From: CAJXMH01 sp964001305
GTDB taxonomy: Bacteria > Bacteroidota > Bacteroidia > Flavobacteriales_E > Vicingaceae
Direction of reading: 5' to 3'
DNA length: 64,000 nucleotides
Assembly: GCA_964001305.1 (NCBI GenBank)
Contig: CAXFAI010000011.1
Location: 1 to 64,000 of the forward strand
Part shown: positions 34,123 through 43,058 of the stretch, one piece after another
How positions within the stretch are numbered: the stretch's first letter is position 1
How the letters are laid out: each line of letters begins with the position of its first letter
Notes under the pieces: generated by a model
Told to the model about the DNA's origin: nothing
The model's database searches: none
What the model saw: the letters and a program-made list of their open reading frames with translations, nothing else
Made by a program: the position numbers and the translations under genes

Positions 34123-34872
34123 CTAAAGAATACGCTCTGCATAAGTTCTATAAGCCAATTTAGAAGGCTGAGAGACACTAAACAAAACAGTGTTTGGTTC
34201 TGACTTTAAAAGTAATTCATTTTGACTTTCTACTTTAAAAAAATCATCCGATTCTACCTTTTTCCCATCGATTTCAATAGCCCCTTTTACAACATAAAAT
34301 GAATGCACAGAGTCTTTTTCTAAGTCAATCTTAAATTGATTTCCAGAAATGAAATACTCCTTAATCTCCACTCCCTTTGTATCCATTTGCAAAGGGGCAT
34401 TCGCACCATGATAAGTTTTTACCCGAATACCATCACGTTCTTCCAGTGGAAATTCATCATTTTTATAATCGCTATAAGTTGCCTTTTGATCAAGGGTTTT
34501 TCCTAAATCAGGATCCAACCAAATTTGAAACATGTGTGCACCAGCGTTGAGCTTTTCCGAATGAGAAATACCACTTCCTGCTCGAATAATCTGAGCATCA
34601 CCAGCATTTAATGTTTTCCATTCATTATCTCCAGTGTCAAAATGCTCAATACTCCCCTCTAACACAAACGATAATATTTCAAAACCTTGATGAGGGTGCA
34701 AACCGATTGTACTACCTTGATCACTCCATGCATGCGACCAATAAAACAAATTGGAATAAGGCCGCAAGTGCCCCCCTTCTCTCGGAAAACCGATGGGTTT
34801 GTTCTCTAAAATTTCGCCCCCATTAAACTGACCAGCGGCTTGCTGATTTTTCTTTATAACTTGAATGGACAT
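34123..34872 (-). CDS. Pirin family bicupin
   Basis: The 249-aa protein has the pirin N-terminal cupin with the metal ligands visible: two His in GLHPHQGFEILSFVLEG and His plus Glu in GSGISHSEK. The second cupin is more diverged. Bacterial pirins bind iron and some have quercetinase activity or regulate metabolic enzymes. It forms a two-gene unit with the SDR downstream. The presence of Dps just upstream suggests an oxidative-stress setting, but this is inference. Confidence 0.92.
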   Translation of the reverse strand: MSIQVIKKNQQAAGQFNGGEILENKPIGFPREGGHLRPYSNLFYWSHAWSDQGSTIGLHPHQGFEILSFVLEGSIEHFDTGDNEWKTLNAGDAQIIRAGSGISHSEKLNAGAHMFQIWLDPDLGKTLDQKATYSDYKNDEFPLEERDGIRVKTYHGANAPLQMDTKGVEIKEYFISGNQFKIDLEKDSVHSFYVVKGAIEIDGKKVESDDFFKVESQNELLLKSEPNTVLFSVSQPSKLAYRTYAERIL

Positions 34873-34902
34873 ACTTTTTTTATTAAGTAACCTCGCTATT
34901 GT

Positions 34903-35373
34903 CTACTTGTTCAAAAATGAAGCAAACATCCATACCGTTTTTTCTTGAGCAGATAAATACTCACTCATTAAGGCCAATGTTCCTTCATCATCTGCATCTC
35001 CAGCTAAACTTAAAATTTCTCTTTCTAAGGCTATCAAAATTCGCAAGCTTTCTAACAATGCTTCAACGGTAGATTTTGAATCTGATAAGTTTTTATACTC
35101 TTTGATCGTTGAAGTTTCAACAAAATCAGAATAGGTATGTAAAGGCTGTTCACCTAGTGTTAAAATACGCTCTGCTACTTCATCAATAGCTAATTGAGCC
35201 TCATTGTACAACTCTTCAAACTTTTCATGCAATACAAAAAAGTCGTTACCCTTAATGTTCCAATGAAACCCTCTTAGGTTCTGATAATAGACTTCATAAT
35301 TCGCTAAAAGCTGGTTTAACTTTTCAGCAATTTCAGCATTTGATTTCCCTTTTAATCCTGTTATACTTTCCAT
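34903..35373 (-). CDS. dps: Dps-family ferritin-like protein
   Basis: The 156-aa four-helix protein has the Dps ferroxidase residues in QNLRGFHWNIKGNDFFVLHEKFEELYNE (His in helix A, Asp/Glu in helix B). Dps forms a 12-subunit shell that oxidises Fe(II) with peroxide and shields DNA. The N-terminal tail is short and only weakly basic, so DNA binding may be limited. It lies 30 bp upstream of the pirin gene on the same strand. Confidence 0.93.
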   Translation of the reverse strand: MESITGLKGKSNAEIAEKLNQLLANYEVYYQNLRGFHWNIKGNDFFVLHEKFEELYNEAQLAIDEVAERILTLGEQPLHTYSDFVETSTIKEYKNLSDSKSTVEALLESLRILIALEREILSLAGDADDEGTLALMSEYLSAQEKTVWMFASFLNK

Positions 35374-35482
35374 ATTATTTTGGTTTTAGTTTATTTTCTA
35401 GGTCAAAGTTCGGACTGTTTTACTCATTTATCAAATTGATATTTTTCATGCACTCATTGACACGTTCAATAACTAAGTGCAT

Positions 35483-35510
35483 AAAAAAAGGAGCTTTACC
35501 AGCTCCTTTT
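35483..35510 (-). terminator. Intrinsic terminator of the collagen-like gene
   Basis: On the minus strand AAAAGGAGCT pairs with AGCTCCTTTT around a 5-base loop, followed by a T run. It lies 25 bp after the stop of the collagen-like lipoprotein gene. Confidence 0.85.
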
Positions 35511-35534
35511 CTTTAATCTATTTTCTCTACTCAT

Positions 35535-36119
35535 TTAAATCCCATACAAGGCTTGTAGCATTTCATGGTTTTTGTAATCCATGTTTTTAACTAAGCTACT
35601 TGAGGGTATGACAACGACTTTAAACTCCATGCTTTGATTAAATGTGATAATAGCACCTAAATCAGAATACACTCTTAAGCCAACAGTTCCTACATTATAA
35701 CTAAATGTAATATGATATGGAACTACAGTTGCTCCTGAGGTAAAGTAAGTACTATAAGGCATATTATTCCAATCACCTGTAGTGCTTGTTGCAAAGCGAT
35801 GAAACAGTTGAATTGTTCCTCCATCATAAACATCTTGAGTAATCTGCGGCACTGTTAACACCGCATTACTTCCACCTCCTCCTGTCGTCCACATACTAGT
35901 ATCCACCGTAAATGTATATGCCTTCACATCTGGATTGCCATCTATTCCGTCTTGTCCATTCTGCCCAGCTGGACCTGCTGGCCCTGTTGCTCCCGCTGGC
36001 CCTGGCGAACCTACTGGCCCTACTGGCCCTGTATCTCCGTCTTCAGGTGTACATGAAACAATGGCTAATGTTACAAATGCGATAAGCATCATTCGAATCT
36101 TTGTTCTGCTAATTTTCAT
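35535..36119 (-). CDS. Collagen-like repeat lipoprotein
   Basis: The start at 36119 gives MKISRTKIRMMLIAFVTLAIVSC, a lipoprotein signal; an ATG 24 bp upstream also fits. Residues about 25-60 are Gly-x-y repeats (GDTGPVGPVGSPGPAGATGP), the pattern of a bacterial collagen-like triple helix. The C-terminal 130 residues are strand-rich, with YTFTVDTSMWTTGGGGSN, and are likely a trimeric head. The total is 194 aa. It is a surface-exposed lipoprotein of unknown role, with its own terminator and no operon partners. Confidence 0.85.
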   Translation of the reverse strand: MKISRTKIRMMLIAFVTLAIVSCTPEDGDTGPVGPVGSPGPAGATGPAGPAGQNGQDGIDGNPDVKAYTFTVDTSMWTTGGGGSNAVLTVPQITQDVYDGGTIQLFHRFATSTTGDWNNMPYSTYFTSGATVVPYHITFSYNVGTVGLRVYSDLGAIITFNQSMEFKVVVIPSSSLVKNMDYKNHEMLQALYGI

Positions 36120-36160
36120 TTTCAATTCTTTTAAGGATTTCAAATATAAGTTTTCTCCCT

Positions 36161-39160
36161 TTATTCTCTATTGACGTAATCCAATCGTTGCATGTTGTCT
36201 ACCTCTATGGTTGCATAGCCAAATTCTTCTACCACTTTACCTTCAATCCAGTAACAGCCCTTCCCTCGAAATGGCAATTGACTCACCACTGGAGGAAAGT
36301 GAACGGTGTCAATCCAGCCCCCTTCACAATCTACAAAAGTGCCAAACTGCATTAATTTTTTAGTGATAGTTCGTGTATTTTTCACCGTAACTAAATAACC
36401 TACTATACCTATTCTTTTCCCTAGAAATTTCAACAAATTTTTAGCTAACAAACTGGAAGGCAGTTCTTCTTTTAACAAAGCAAAAGGGGAACAAAGCGGA
36501 AAACCCAGCAACTCCATTTGGTCAAAAGCGTCTTCAAAATTCAATTCATCGAGCTTGGGCATTTTGTACTTTCTACCTTGTATTGGAAAAAGCTGAAAGT
36601 CCACTTTTGTCTTTTTTGCCCCGCCTAATAGTCGATGCACTTCCCACATCAGCTCTTGCTTACTTTTTCCGCTAAAGCGAAAAGCACCTATACGAACTAA
36701 AATCACCAGCTGTTCTTTGGAAATTTCACAACGGTTTACAAAATCTTCTAAACTCTTATAACTTCCCCCTTTATTTCTTTCTTCAAGAAAAGCAAGCACT
36801 ACCTTTTCTTCTAAATCACGAACCAAATAAAAACCGATGTAAATGGTATTTTCTCCTTCTAAAACCGACAGCAAATTACTTTTATTCACACAAGGAGCTT
36901 CCACTTTGGCACCTAACATTCTGGCTTCATGCAGATACATTTCAGTGCTGTAAAAGCCACCACCATTGTTCAGCACCCCAATGATAAACTCCATGGGATA
37001 ATGTGCTTTTAAATACAAACTCTGGTAACTTTCTACCGCATACGAAGCTGAATGTCCTTTGGAAAAAGCGTAACCAGCAAAACTCTCGGTTTGCCGCCAC
37101 ACCTCAGCCGTTACCGCATCTGGATAACCTTTTTGTTTGCAGTTATCGAAAAACTTTTGCTTTACCTTGGCAAACTCTGCCCGTGAACGAAATTTGCCCG
37201 ACATGCCACGGCGCAACATATCGGCCTCACCTAAATCCAAGCCAGCAAAAAAGTGCGCCACTTTAATCACATCTTCTTGGTAAACCATTACGCCGTAGGT
37301 CTCTTCCATTAAATCTTGCATAATCTTCGGCGTTGTTTTCCGCCAACTTTCATCCGTTTTCTGCGAGCGCAAAATGTATTCTCGCATCATGCCCGATTTG
37401 GCTACTCCCGGACGAATAATGGAACTAGCCGCCACCAAACCCAAATAATCATCGGCTTTTAACTTTTTGAGCAGCATGCGCATGGCTGGTGACTCTACAT
37501 AAAAACAACCCATGGCATCGCCGTTTCTCAATAGATTTTTCACTTTTTCATCTTCAAAAAAACGCTCAGTTTGGTGAATGTCTAAATCTGGCTCCAAGCC
37601 TTTTTCAATCACCAAGTCCACAGAATCTTTAATCTTCCCCAAACCTCTTTGACTTAACACATCAAATTTGTACAAGCCCGCATCTTCGGCATGTACCATA
37701 TCAAATTGCACAATGGGGTAGCCTTTGGGTGGAAGACTGGTAGCCGAATAGTAATAAACCGGTTTCTCAGAAATAATAACGCCACCGGCATGCACACTTA
37801 AATGACTCGGAATGCCATCCATGTAGGCCGCATAGCGGTAAATCAAGCGCACATATTCATCAGGGGTTTGCTCTTGTTGTTTTTCTGAAGCCAAGCGATC
37901 CACCTCATTCTTGGGCAGGCCAAAAACTTTTCCCAACTCACGCATAAGCGATTTGTATGTAAAGGTATTATAGGTAGCCAAAAGCGCTATTTGATGATTT
38001 GACCCATATTTTTCAAACAAATAATCGGTCACGACTTCACGGTCTTTCCACGAAAAGTCAATATCAAAATCAGGTGGATTTTCCCGATAAGGATTAATAA
38101 AACGCTCAAAATACAAGTCTAACTTTACTGGATCAACATCGGTAATGCGCAACAAATAAGCGACTACACTATTGGCACCACTTCCTCTACCTACGTAGAA
38201 AAAACCTCGCTCTCGAGCAAAGCGCAGCATGTCCCAATTGATTAAAAAATAAGATTCAAAACCCTGTTCTTGAATCAGCTTTAACTCCTTTTGCAAACGC
38301 GCTTGAACCTCAGCTTGCTGCTTTTTTGTTGGGTAACGGTAAGGTAATCCTTCTTCGCAGAGCTGACGAATCAACTGCTGATCTTCCGCTTTAGAGCAAG
38401 TAAAGTTTTGTTTGTTGTGATTTACCGAACCACTCTTTTGATTGCCTTTATAAACAAAACTAATTTCTGCTGTAGCCAACAATTTCTCCGTATTCTCTTT
38501 GATTTTAGGAAAGTCTTTCAGCACTTTTTCAAGCACAGTTTGAGAATAAAAACGATGCTCGGGCTTTCCTACTTCTTTAGCTGGCAGTTTAGAAAGCAAA
38601 CAATTGTTACCAATAGCGCGCAGCAAGCGATGAACATTAAAATCTCGCTTACTTTCAACCGTAACGGTTTGTAGCAGCACAAATTTATCCTGATGCCCTC
38701 GCCAAGGCGAAAAGGGCAAATGCTTGAGCTGTTCCATTGAAATCCCGATAAACTCATTTTCTTTTAAGCCAATAAACTGATGGCGAAAACGCTCAAAAGG
38801 ATAAATCACAAAAGCCTGATCAAATTCTGGGGCTCGTTTCGGGAAGTTGGTTAGTCGGCTTTGCTCTACTGCAGTTTGATGCAAAAAACTAGATAAGTAG
38901 CGGTTCAATTCTTCAAAGCCTTGGTTATTTTTAGCAATACCTATAAATTGTTGCTTGGCGCCATTTCTAAAATCAATGCCAAGCACTGGTTTAATGCTGG
39001 CCAATTCTGCTTCGCGCACAAAGTTGAGGCAAGCCGAAGTATTGTTTATATCGGTCAGCACTAAGCTTTTCTGCTCATGTTGCTTCGCTAAGTCTAGTAA
39101 TTGACTAATGCGAAGGGTTCCGTAACGGAAACTAAAAACGCTATGACAGTTTAAATACAA
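36161..39160 (-). CDS. Short DnaE-type DNA polymerase III alpha subunit (ImuC/DnaE2-like)
   Basis: The 999-aa protein starts with a PHP domain (MYLNCHSVFSFRYGTL, LVLTDINNTSA). The polymerase palm follows with GRGSGANSVVAYLL and ENPPDFDIDFSWKDRE (catalytic aspartates), then YAFSKGHSASYAVESYQS. Replicative DnaE of Bacteroidota is about 1400-1500 aa; the shorter length and the dinB gene upstream on the same strand point to the error-prone DnaE2/ImuC type. Such polymerases extend past lesions after a Y-family enzyme has inserted a base. A 352-bp gap separates it from dinB. It may be controlled by the operators upstream of dinB, but no dyad of that type was found directly in front of it. Confidence 0.85.
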   Translation of the reverse strand: MYLNCHSVFSFRYGTLRISQLLDLAKQHEQKSLVLTDINNTSACLNFVREAELASIKPVLGIDFRNGAKQQFIGIAKNNQGFEELNRYLSSFLHQTAVEQSRLTNFPKRAPEFDQAFVIYPFERFRHQFIGLKENEFIGISMEQLKHLPFSPWRGHQDKFVLLQTVTVESKRDFNVHRLLRAIGNNCLLSKLPAKEVGKPEHRFYSQTVLEKVLKDFPKIKENTEKLLATAEISFVYKGNQKSGSVNHNKQNFTCSKAEDQQLIRQLCEEGLPYRYPTKKQQAEVQARLQKELKLIQEQGFESYFLINWDMLRFARERGFFYVGRGSGANSVVAYLLRITDVDPVKLDLYFERFINPYRENPPDFDIDFSWKDREVVTDYLFEKYGSNHQIALLATYNTFTYKSLMRELGKVFGLPKNEVDRLASEKQQEQTPDEYVRLIYRYAAYMDGIPSHLSVHAGGVIISEKPVYYYSATSLPPKGYPIVQFDMVHAEDAGLYKFDVLSQRGLGKIKDSVDLVIEKGLEPDLDIHQTERFFEDEKVKNLLRNGDAMGCFYVESPAMRMLLKKLKADDYLGLVAASSIIRPGVAKSGMMREYILRSQKTDESWRKTTPKIMQDLMEETYGVMVYQEDVIKVAHFFAGLDLGEADMLRRGMSGKFRSRAEFAKVKQKFFDNCKQKGYPDAVTAEVWRQTESFAGYAFSKGHSASYAVESYQSLYLKAHYPMEFIIGVLNNGGGFYSTEMYLHEARMLGAKVEAPCVNKSNLLSVLEGENTIYIGFYLVRDLEEKVVLAFLEERNKGGSYKSLEDFVNRCEISKEQLVILVRIGAFRFSGKSKQELMWEVHRLLGGAKKTKVDFQLFPIQGRKYKMPKLDELNFEDAFDQMELLGFPLCSPFALLKEELPSSLLAKNLLKFLGKRIGIVGYLVTVKNTRTITKKLMQFGTFVDCEGGWIDTVHFPPVVSQLPFRGKGCYWIEGKVVEEFGYATIEVDNMQRLDYVNRE

Positions 39161-39512
39161 TTTAATTACGAATGTGTGAATTACGAATTACTAATCTTAT
39201 CATCTTACTTCACTTCTTGCGCACCCTAGAAATGCCCCTATTATTTGAAAAGTCGTCCCTACACTATTTAATTACGAATACTTGCCTGTGGCAGGCAGAT
39301 GTCAATGACTAACTACTAATCTGGCTAGCTTGTCAAGCTTCATTTCTGTCGTTCGTTATTGTTTTCTCTTTTCTTTCTCCTTAATGAGATAGAAACAAAG
39401 AATCAAGACAAAACAAAGCTTCCACGCACTACCCCTCTCCCGCCCGCTGTTTTGTCAGGCCACCCCATATTTGACATTTTTTCATAACGTTTACCTACAT
39501 TCTACAATAAGA
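39161..39512 (-). other. Gene-free spacer between dinB and the short dnaE
   Basis: No gene was found. The sequence holds three or four copies of the short word attacgaat (about 39167-39290), a palindrome tgcctgtggcaggca near 39289-39303, and C-rich stretches unlike the AT-rich coding flanks. Similar filler occurs in other Bacteroidota intergenic regions. No terminator or TGAC-N9-GTCA dyad was seen, so cotranscription of the two polymerase genes remains possible. Confidence 0.5.
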
Positions 39513-40721
39513 CTAAGTAGCAATACCGTTGAAAGGATTCATTTTGGGGTGGCGCAAATGCATGGCGGTGGCACGCTTTATTTTACCGTCGCCAAAACGT
39601 TTGCGAATGTGATCCATGGCCTGATAGAGGTTAATGCGCTCTTCGGTATCTTCAAATAAATTAATCTGATAGCCACCGCCTACCAAATGACTAAAGCGAA
39701 CACCAATTAAGCGAATCAACATGCGGCGCTGATACAGTTTATCAAATAGCTCTTTGACCTTATCAATTAAAATATGATCGCAGGAGGTATAAGGCAAACG
39801 GCATTGCATGCTTTGGGTATCAAAATCTGAATAGCGAATTTTAACCGTAACGCAAGCGGTTAGCTTTTGCTCTTTTCGCAGTTTAAAAGCCAAGCGCTCA
39901 GTCATACCCACCAACAAGCTTTTCAGCTGAAAAACATCAGTGGTATCTTGATTAAAAGTACGTTCTGAAGACATGGACTTGCGCTCTGAATAAGGCTTTA
40001 CCGGACTGTTGTCAATTCCTTGTGCTTTTTGCCAAATACTACGACCGTTTTTACCCAAGACATTTTCTACCAAATCAAGAGGCATTTGCTGCAAAGTACG
40101 CACCCGCACCACGCCCATACTGCGCAAAGTTTGGTAGGTTTTCTCTCCCACTTGTGGAATCTTGTTCACCTTAAGAGGCGAAAGAAAAAACTTTTCGGCT
40201 CCCTTTTCTACCTTGCAATACCCATTGGGTTTAGACTCATTGGTAGCGACCTTAGAAACGGTTTTATTAATGGAGTGCCCAAAAGAAATATTTAAACCAC
40301 TCTCGCGCTTAATGTCTTTTTTAATTTTCTTAGCGAGAAGATAAGAGTTGTAAAAACGCTCCATACCACTTAAATCAATGTAAAATTCATCGATAGAAGA
40401 CTTCTCATAAAGCGGCACCTGTTCTTTAATAATATCGGTAACCAAATGCGAATATTTGCTGTACAATTCTGAATCGCCACCAATGACTACCGCATGCGGA
40501 CAAAGTCGGCGAGCCGCTTTCATGGGCATGGCCGAATGAATGCCAAACTTGCGCGCCTCATAGCTGCAAGAAGCCACCACTCCCCGATTGGTACTACCCC
40601 CAATTAAAAGAGGTACATCACGTAACTTTGGCTCTCTTAATCGTTCTACCGAAACAAAAAAAGAATCCAAATCCATGTGAATGATGTTCTGGTCTTGCTT
40701 GTTTAGATTGTTTAATTTCAT
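39513..40721 (-). CDS. dinB: Y-family DNA polymerase IV (DinB)
   Basis: The 402-aa protein has the Y-family palm motifs HMDLDSFFVSVERLREP and SIDEFYIDLSGME with the catalytic Asp and Asp-Glu, and the conserved VASCSYEARKFGIHSAMPM. The thumb has two helix-hairpin-helix regions, and a little-finger domain follows. A beta-clamp-binding peptide is plausible in YQINLFED. It copies past lesions at replication forks. Two TGAC-N9-GTC dyads lie just upstream of the start, which suggests damage-responsive repression. The short DnaE lies downstream on the same strand and is the likely partner. Confidence 0.94.
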   Translation of the reverse strand: MKLNNLNKQDQNIIHMDLDSFFVSVERLREPKLRDVPLLIGGSTNRGVVASCSYEARKFGIHSAMPMKAARRLCPHAVVIGGDSELYSKYSHLVTDIIKEQVPLYEKSSIDEFYIDLSGMERFYNSYLLAKKIKKDIKRESGLNISFGHSINKTVSKVATNESKPNGYCKVEKGAEKFFLSPLKVNKIPQVGEKTYQTLRSMGVVRVRTLQQMPLDLVENVLGKNGRSIWQKAQGIDNSPVKPYSERKSMSSERTFNQDTTDVFQLKSLLVGMTERLAFKLRKEQKLTACVTVKIRYSDFDTQSMQCRLPYTSCDHILIDKVKELFDKLYQRRMLIRLIGVRFSHLVGGGYQINLFEDTEERINLYQAMDHIRKRFGDGKIKRATAMHLRHPKMNPFNGIAT

Positions 40722-40723
40722 TT

Positions 40724-40763
40724 TGACAATTTTATCGTCATTTTTTCGACAATAATTTAGTCA
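40724..40763. promoter_or_regulatory. Two tandem operator-like dyads upstream of dinB
   Basis: On the plus strand TGAC-N9-GTCA spans 40724-40740 and CGAC-N9-GTCA spans 40747-40763, offset by 23 bp (about two helix turns). They occupy the 102-bp gap shared by dinB (minus) and the 78-aa gene (plus). The same spacing and half-sites occur at the start of the LexA-like XRE-S24 gene (49087-49125), so this regulator is the probable binder. Binding is inferred. Confidence 0.6.
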
Positions 40764-40823
40764 TTTTGTTTTTTTACAAAGCAATTATTCTTCAAAAAAA
40801 TTCACTTAAGCTTGTAAATAAAA

Positions 40824-41060
40824 ATGGAAAAGAAAGCTAAACTGATTTGGGAGTTCTTTGGAGAAGATGGTTTAGAGACCGCTAAGCATCATGCAATCCA
40901 TTTAGAAGAGTTTGCCAAAAAAGAAAACATTCAACACTTTGGCTGTGGAACGGTAAATAAGGAACAACAAGCAGAAGCCTACCTTATTGTTGAACAAAAA
41001 AATATGATTACAGTAAGAGATGCTTTACGCCCTAAGCGAGGCGAATGGGTAGACACCTAA
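40824..41060 (+). CDS. Small conserved-looking protein divergent from dinB
   Basis: The 78-aa protein (KLIWEFFGEDGLETAKHHA ... RDALRPKRGEWVDT) has an acidic, histidine-containing helix followed by two strands and no signal peptide. I do not recognise the family. It is transcribed away from dinB and shares the intergenic region that holds two operator-like dyads, so it may be damage-inducible as well. Its stop overlaps the end of the convergent T9SS gene by 4 bp. Confidence 0.7.
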   Translation: MEKKAKLIWEFFGEDGLETAKHHAIHLEEFAKKENIQHFGCGTVNKEQQAEAYLIVEQKNMITVRDALRPKRGEWVDT

Positions 41061-42979
41061 TAAATAATGAGCTTTTGAGTTTCTCGCTTACTTTCACCTT
41101 CTAGACTAATCAGATAAATTCCACTCTTCAAATCACTAAAATCAAAATGATGAATTTGATTTCCATTCAATTTTGCTTGTCGAATAAGCTGACCTTTTAA
41201 GTCTCGCAATTCTAACAACTGATAAGCACTCTCTTTTCCTAATTTTAAAGTAAACAAGCCTTGATTTGGATTGGGATACAACTCAAAACTTGGCTTCTCT
41301 AAAGCCGCTAACTCCAGCCCCACTAAAGAAGGCTCAAAATTCGCTCTAACTCCTGCCACTTGAGCAATCCAACCCCAACTAGGGGCTGTGCCATTTAAAT
41401 AAATAAAGTTAGTTACGTTAGGAACTGTAGGTTCACTAAAGACATCTCGACCAGTCACAAAATAACTTCCACTGGCGGCACCAGAAACTTGCTCCCACCC
41501 CATGACATATTGCTTTCCAGCACTTAAAAAAAGATTTCCATGTGTATTATTAAAAGGCAGATTAATCCATGTTCCTAACATTTGAGAAGTGATTGTAATG
41601 GAATTTCCTCTTAATTGATTATTAACAAAGGCTTCAGTTAAAGTTCCATTAATAAGTACACTATCTTGATCAAAGGTCCAAATCATTGGCACGATGGAAG
41701 AGCCAATTACTGAGGTATCATTAGCCACATAAATCGAAATTGAATTTATCAATTCTCCATGGGAAGCAACAGTAAACAACACTCCTAAACGGTCTCCATC
41801 GTTTCCACCTCCAAAATAACTAACAGGCCCTAAGCTACCTACAAATACCCCACGATCTCTTGCTAAAACTGAATCTGAAATCACAAAAGAAGATTCATGT
41901 ACTCCACCCATTGGATCTTGGTTTACTGAATCAGAGCTTGGAGTTATCCGGTAACGATAATAGCCCGAAGTATTGGGCTTAAACTTAGGACTATCAAACA
42001 AAGCAGTGTCCAACCGCTTTGAAGAAAAAGACTGTGTATACTCAATTGAATCTTGAAAAATAAATCCCTGTCCTAGGCTACCGTTTAGCGCACTATCATG
42101 ATACAGTTGTAAATCTAATTTTAAGTCAGTTTGAGCTTCTGAACCATAGTTTTCAAGCTCAGCTTCTACCATTATAGAATCTAAGATTCCAAAAGGATAT
42201 TGAGTATATGTTGGCCTAAAAATAAAATCATCTCCAAAATCTACTCCTGATTCATTAAGTCGATAAGCACTAATATAGCCCTCCAACAAGGTTAAATCAT
42301 CTATCATCCAATAGTAATGAGACGGACCTCTTTGAACAAATCGCAAATAGGCTGTTGGTTGATTAGCTAACACAGCGCTTACATCATACGAAAACAACTC
42401 ACCATTTGTAGGAGAATGACTAGTACTATTAACCGTAATATCATACACTTCAGTATAATTAACTCCATCTGCACTTACATACAATGAAAAGTCACCTGAG
42501 GAACTACAACACCACCTCCACGCAGATCGAAATTCAACCACAACAGATCTGCTTGGTGCGATAGAAATAGGCCCTGATTGAACAACGGAATTCATTGCAA
42601 CATAACCTCCTGATGGAGTTGGCGTATTGTAAAAATCAGAAGGCAAGCTCAAATAACCATTACTTGCAGTTGGAGAATTTAAGGCTGTTACTCCCGATGA
42701 GTACTGCCCACCTGGAGCCTGATCACTCCAGATCCACACGTGGCCTTGACCAGTAGAATCTGTAGCTGCCCATCCTGCAGGAAGAAAATTATTAGAAGAC
42801 CTTCCTGTGGAATCAAAATCTTCGTAGTAAAGCGTATCACCTAGTGATTTTAATTTCTTCTTATTGTCTTTCCACTCTACAAAATCACCTATAGAATCAT
42901 GCTTCAACATTAATTGCGCCTTAACGTTAAGTGAAAGAATTAAAAAGCAAGTGAGTAAAATATTTGTCAAATTTTTCAT
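41057..42979 (-). CDS. T9SS-sorted secreted protein (paralogue A)
   Basis: The start at 42979 gives the signal peptide MKNLTNILLTCFLILSLNVKAQ and a 640-aa product, the same length as its neighbour. Residues about 60-250 form a jelly-roll or adhesion-type domain (LPAGWAATDSTGQGHVWIW; YYWMIDDLTLLEG). A variable middle follows, and residues about 565-640 are a type A T9SS sorting tail (FELYPNPNQGLFTLKL ... GIYLISLEGE). It is exported through type IX secretion and anchored or released at the surface. It is about as long as, and collinear with, the gene directly upstream, indicating tandem duplication. Confidence 0.87.
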   Translation of the reverse strand: MKNLTNILLTCFLILSLNVKAQLMLKHDSIGDFVEWKDNKKKLKSLGDTLYYEDFDSTGRSSNNFLPAGWAATDSTGQGHVWIWSDQAPGGQYSSGVTALNSPTASNGYLSLPSDFYNTPTPSGGYVAMNSVVQSGPISIAPSRSVVVEFRSAWRWCCSSSGDFSLYVSADGVNYTEVYDITVNSTSHSPTNGELFSYDVSAVLANQPTAYLRFVQRGPSHYYWMIDDLTLLEGYISAYRLNESGVDFGDDFIFRPTYTQYPFGILDSIMVEAELENYGSEAQTDLKLDLQLYHDSALNGSLGQGFIFQDSIEYTQSFSSKRLDTALFDSPKFKPNTSGYYRYRITPSSDSVNQDPMGGVHESSFVISDSVLARDRGVFVGSLGPVSYFGGGNDGDRLGVLFTVASHGELINSISIYVANDTSVIGSSIVPMIWTFDQDSVLINGTLTEAFVNNQLRGNSITITSQMLGTWINLPFNNTHGNLFLSAGKQYVMGWEQVSGAASGSYFVTGRDVFSEPTVPNVTNFIYLNGTAPSWGWIAQVAGVRANFEPSLVGLELAALEKPSFELYPNPNQGLFTLKLGKESAYQLLELRDLKGQLIRQAKLNGNQIHHFDFSDLKSGIYLISLEGESKRETQKLIIY

Positions 42980-43005
42980 AACTATTTCTAAGTTGTTTAA
43001 AATTA

Positions 43006-43035
43006 GCAAAAATTCCCGAGTCTAATCGACTCGGG
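43006..43035 (-). terminator. Terminator between the two T9SS paralogues
   Basis: On the minus strand CCCGAGTC and GACTCGGG pair around a 5-base loop, followed by AATTTTTG. It ends the transcript of the upstream paralogue, so the pair is not a simple operon. Confidence 0.8.
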
Positions 43036-43058
43036 ACCTCCCTACTACAGTTAAACAG

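Noticed and set aside
39161..39512. An operator of the TGAC-N9-GTCA type before the short dnaE
   Set aside because: The closest match, TGAC-N9-TAAC near 39474, lacks a proper second half-site.
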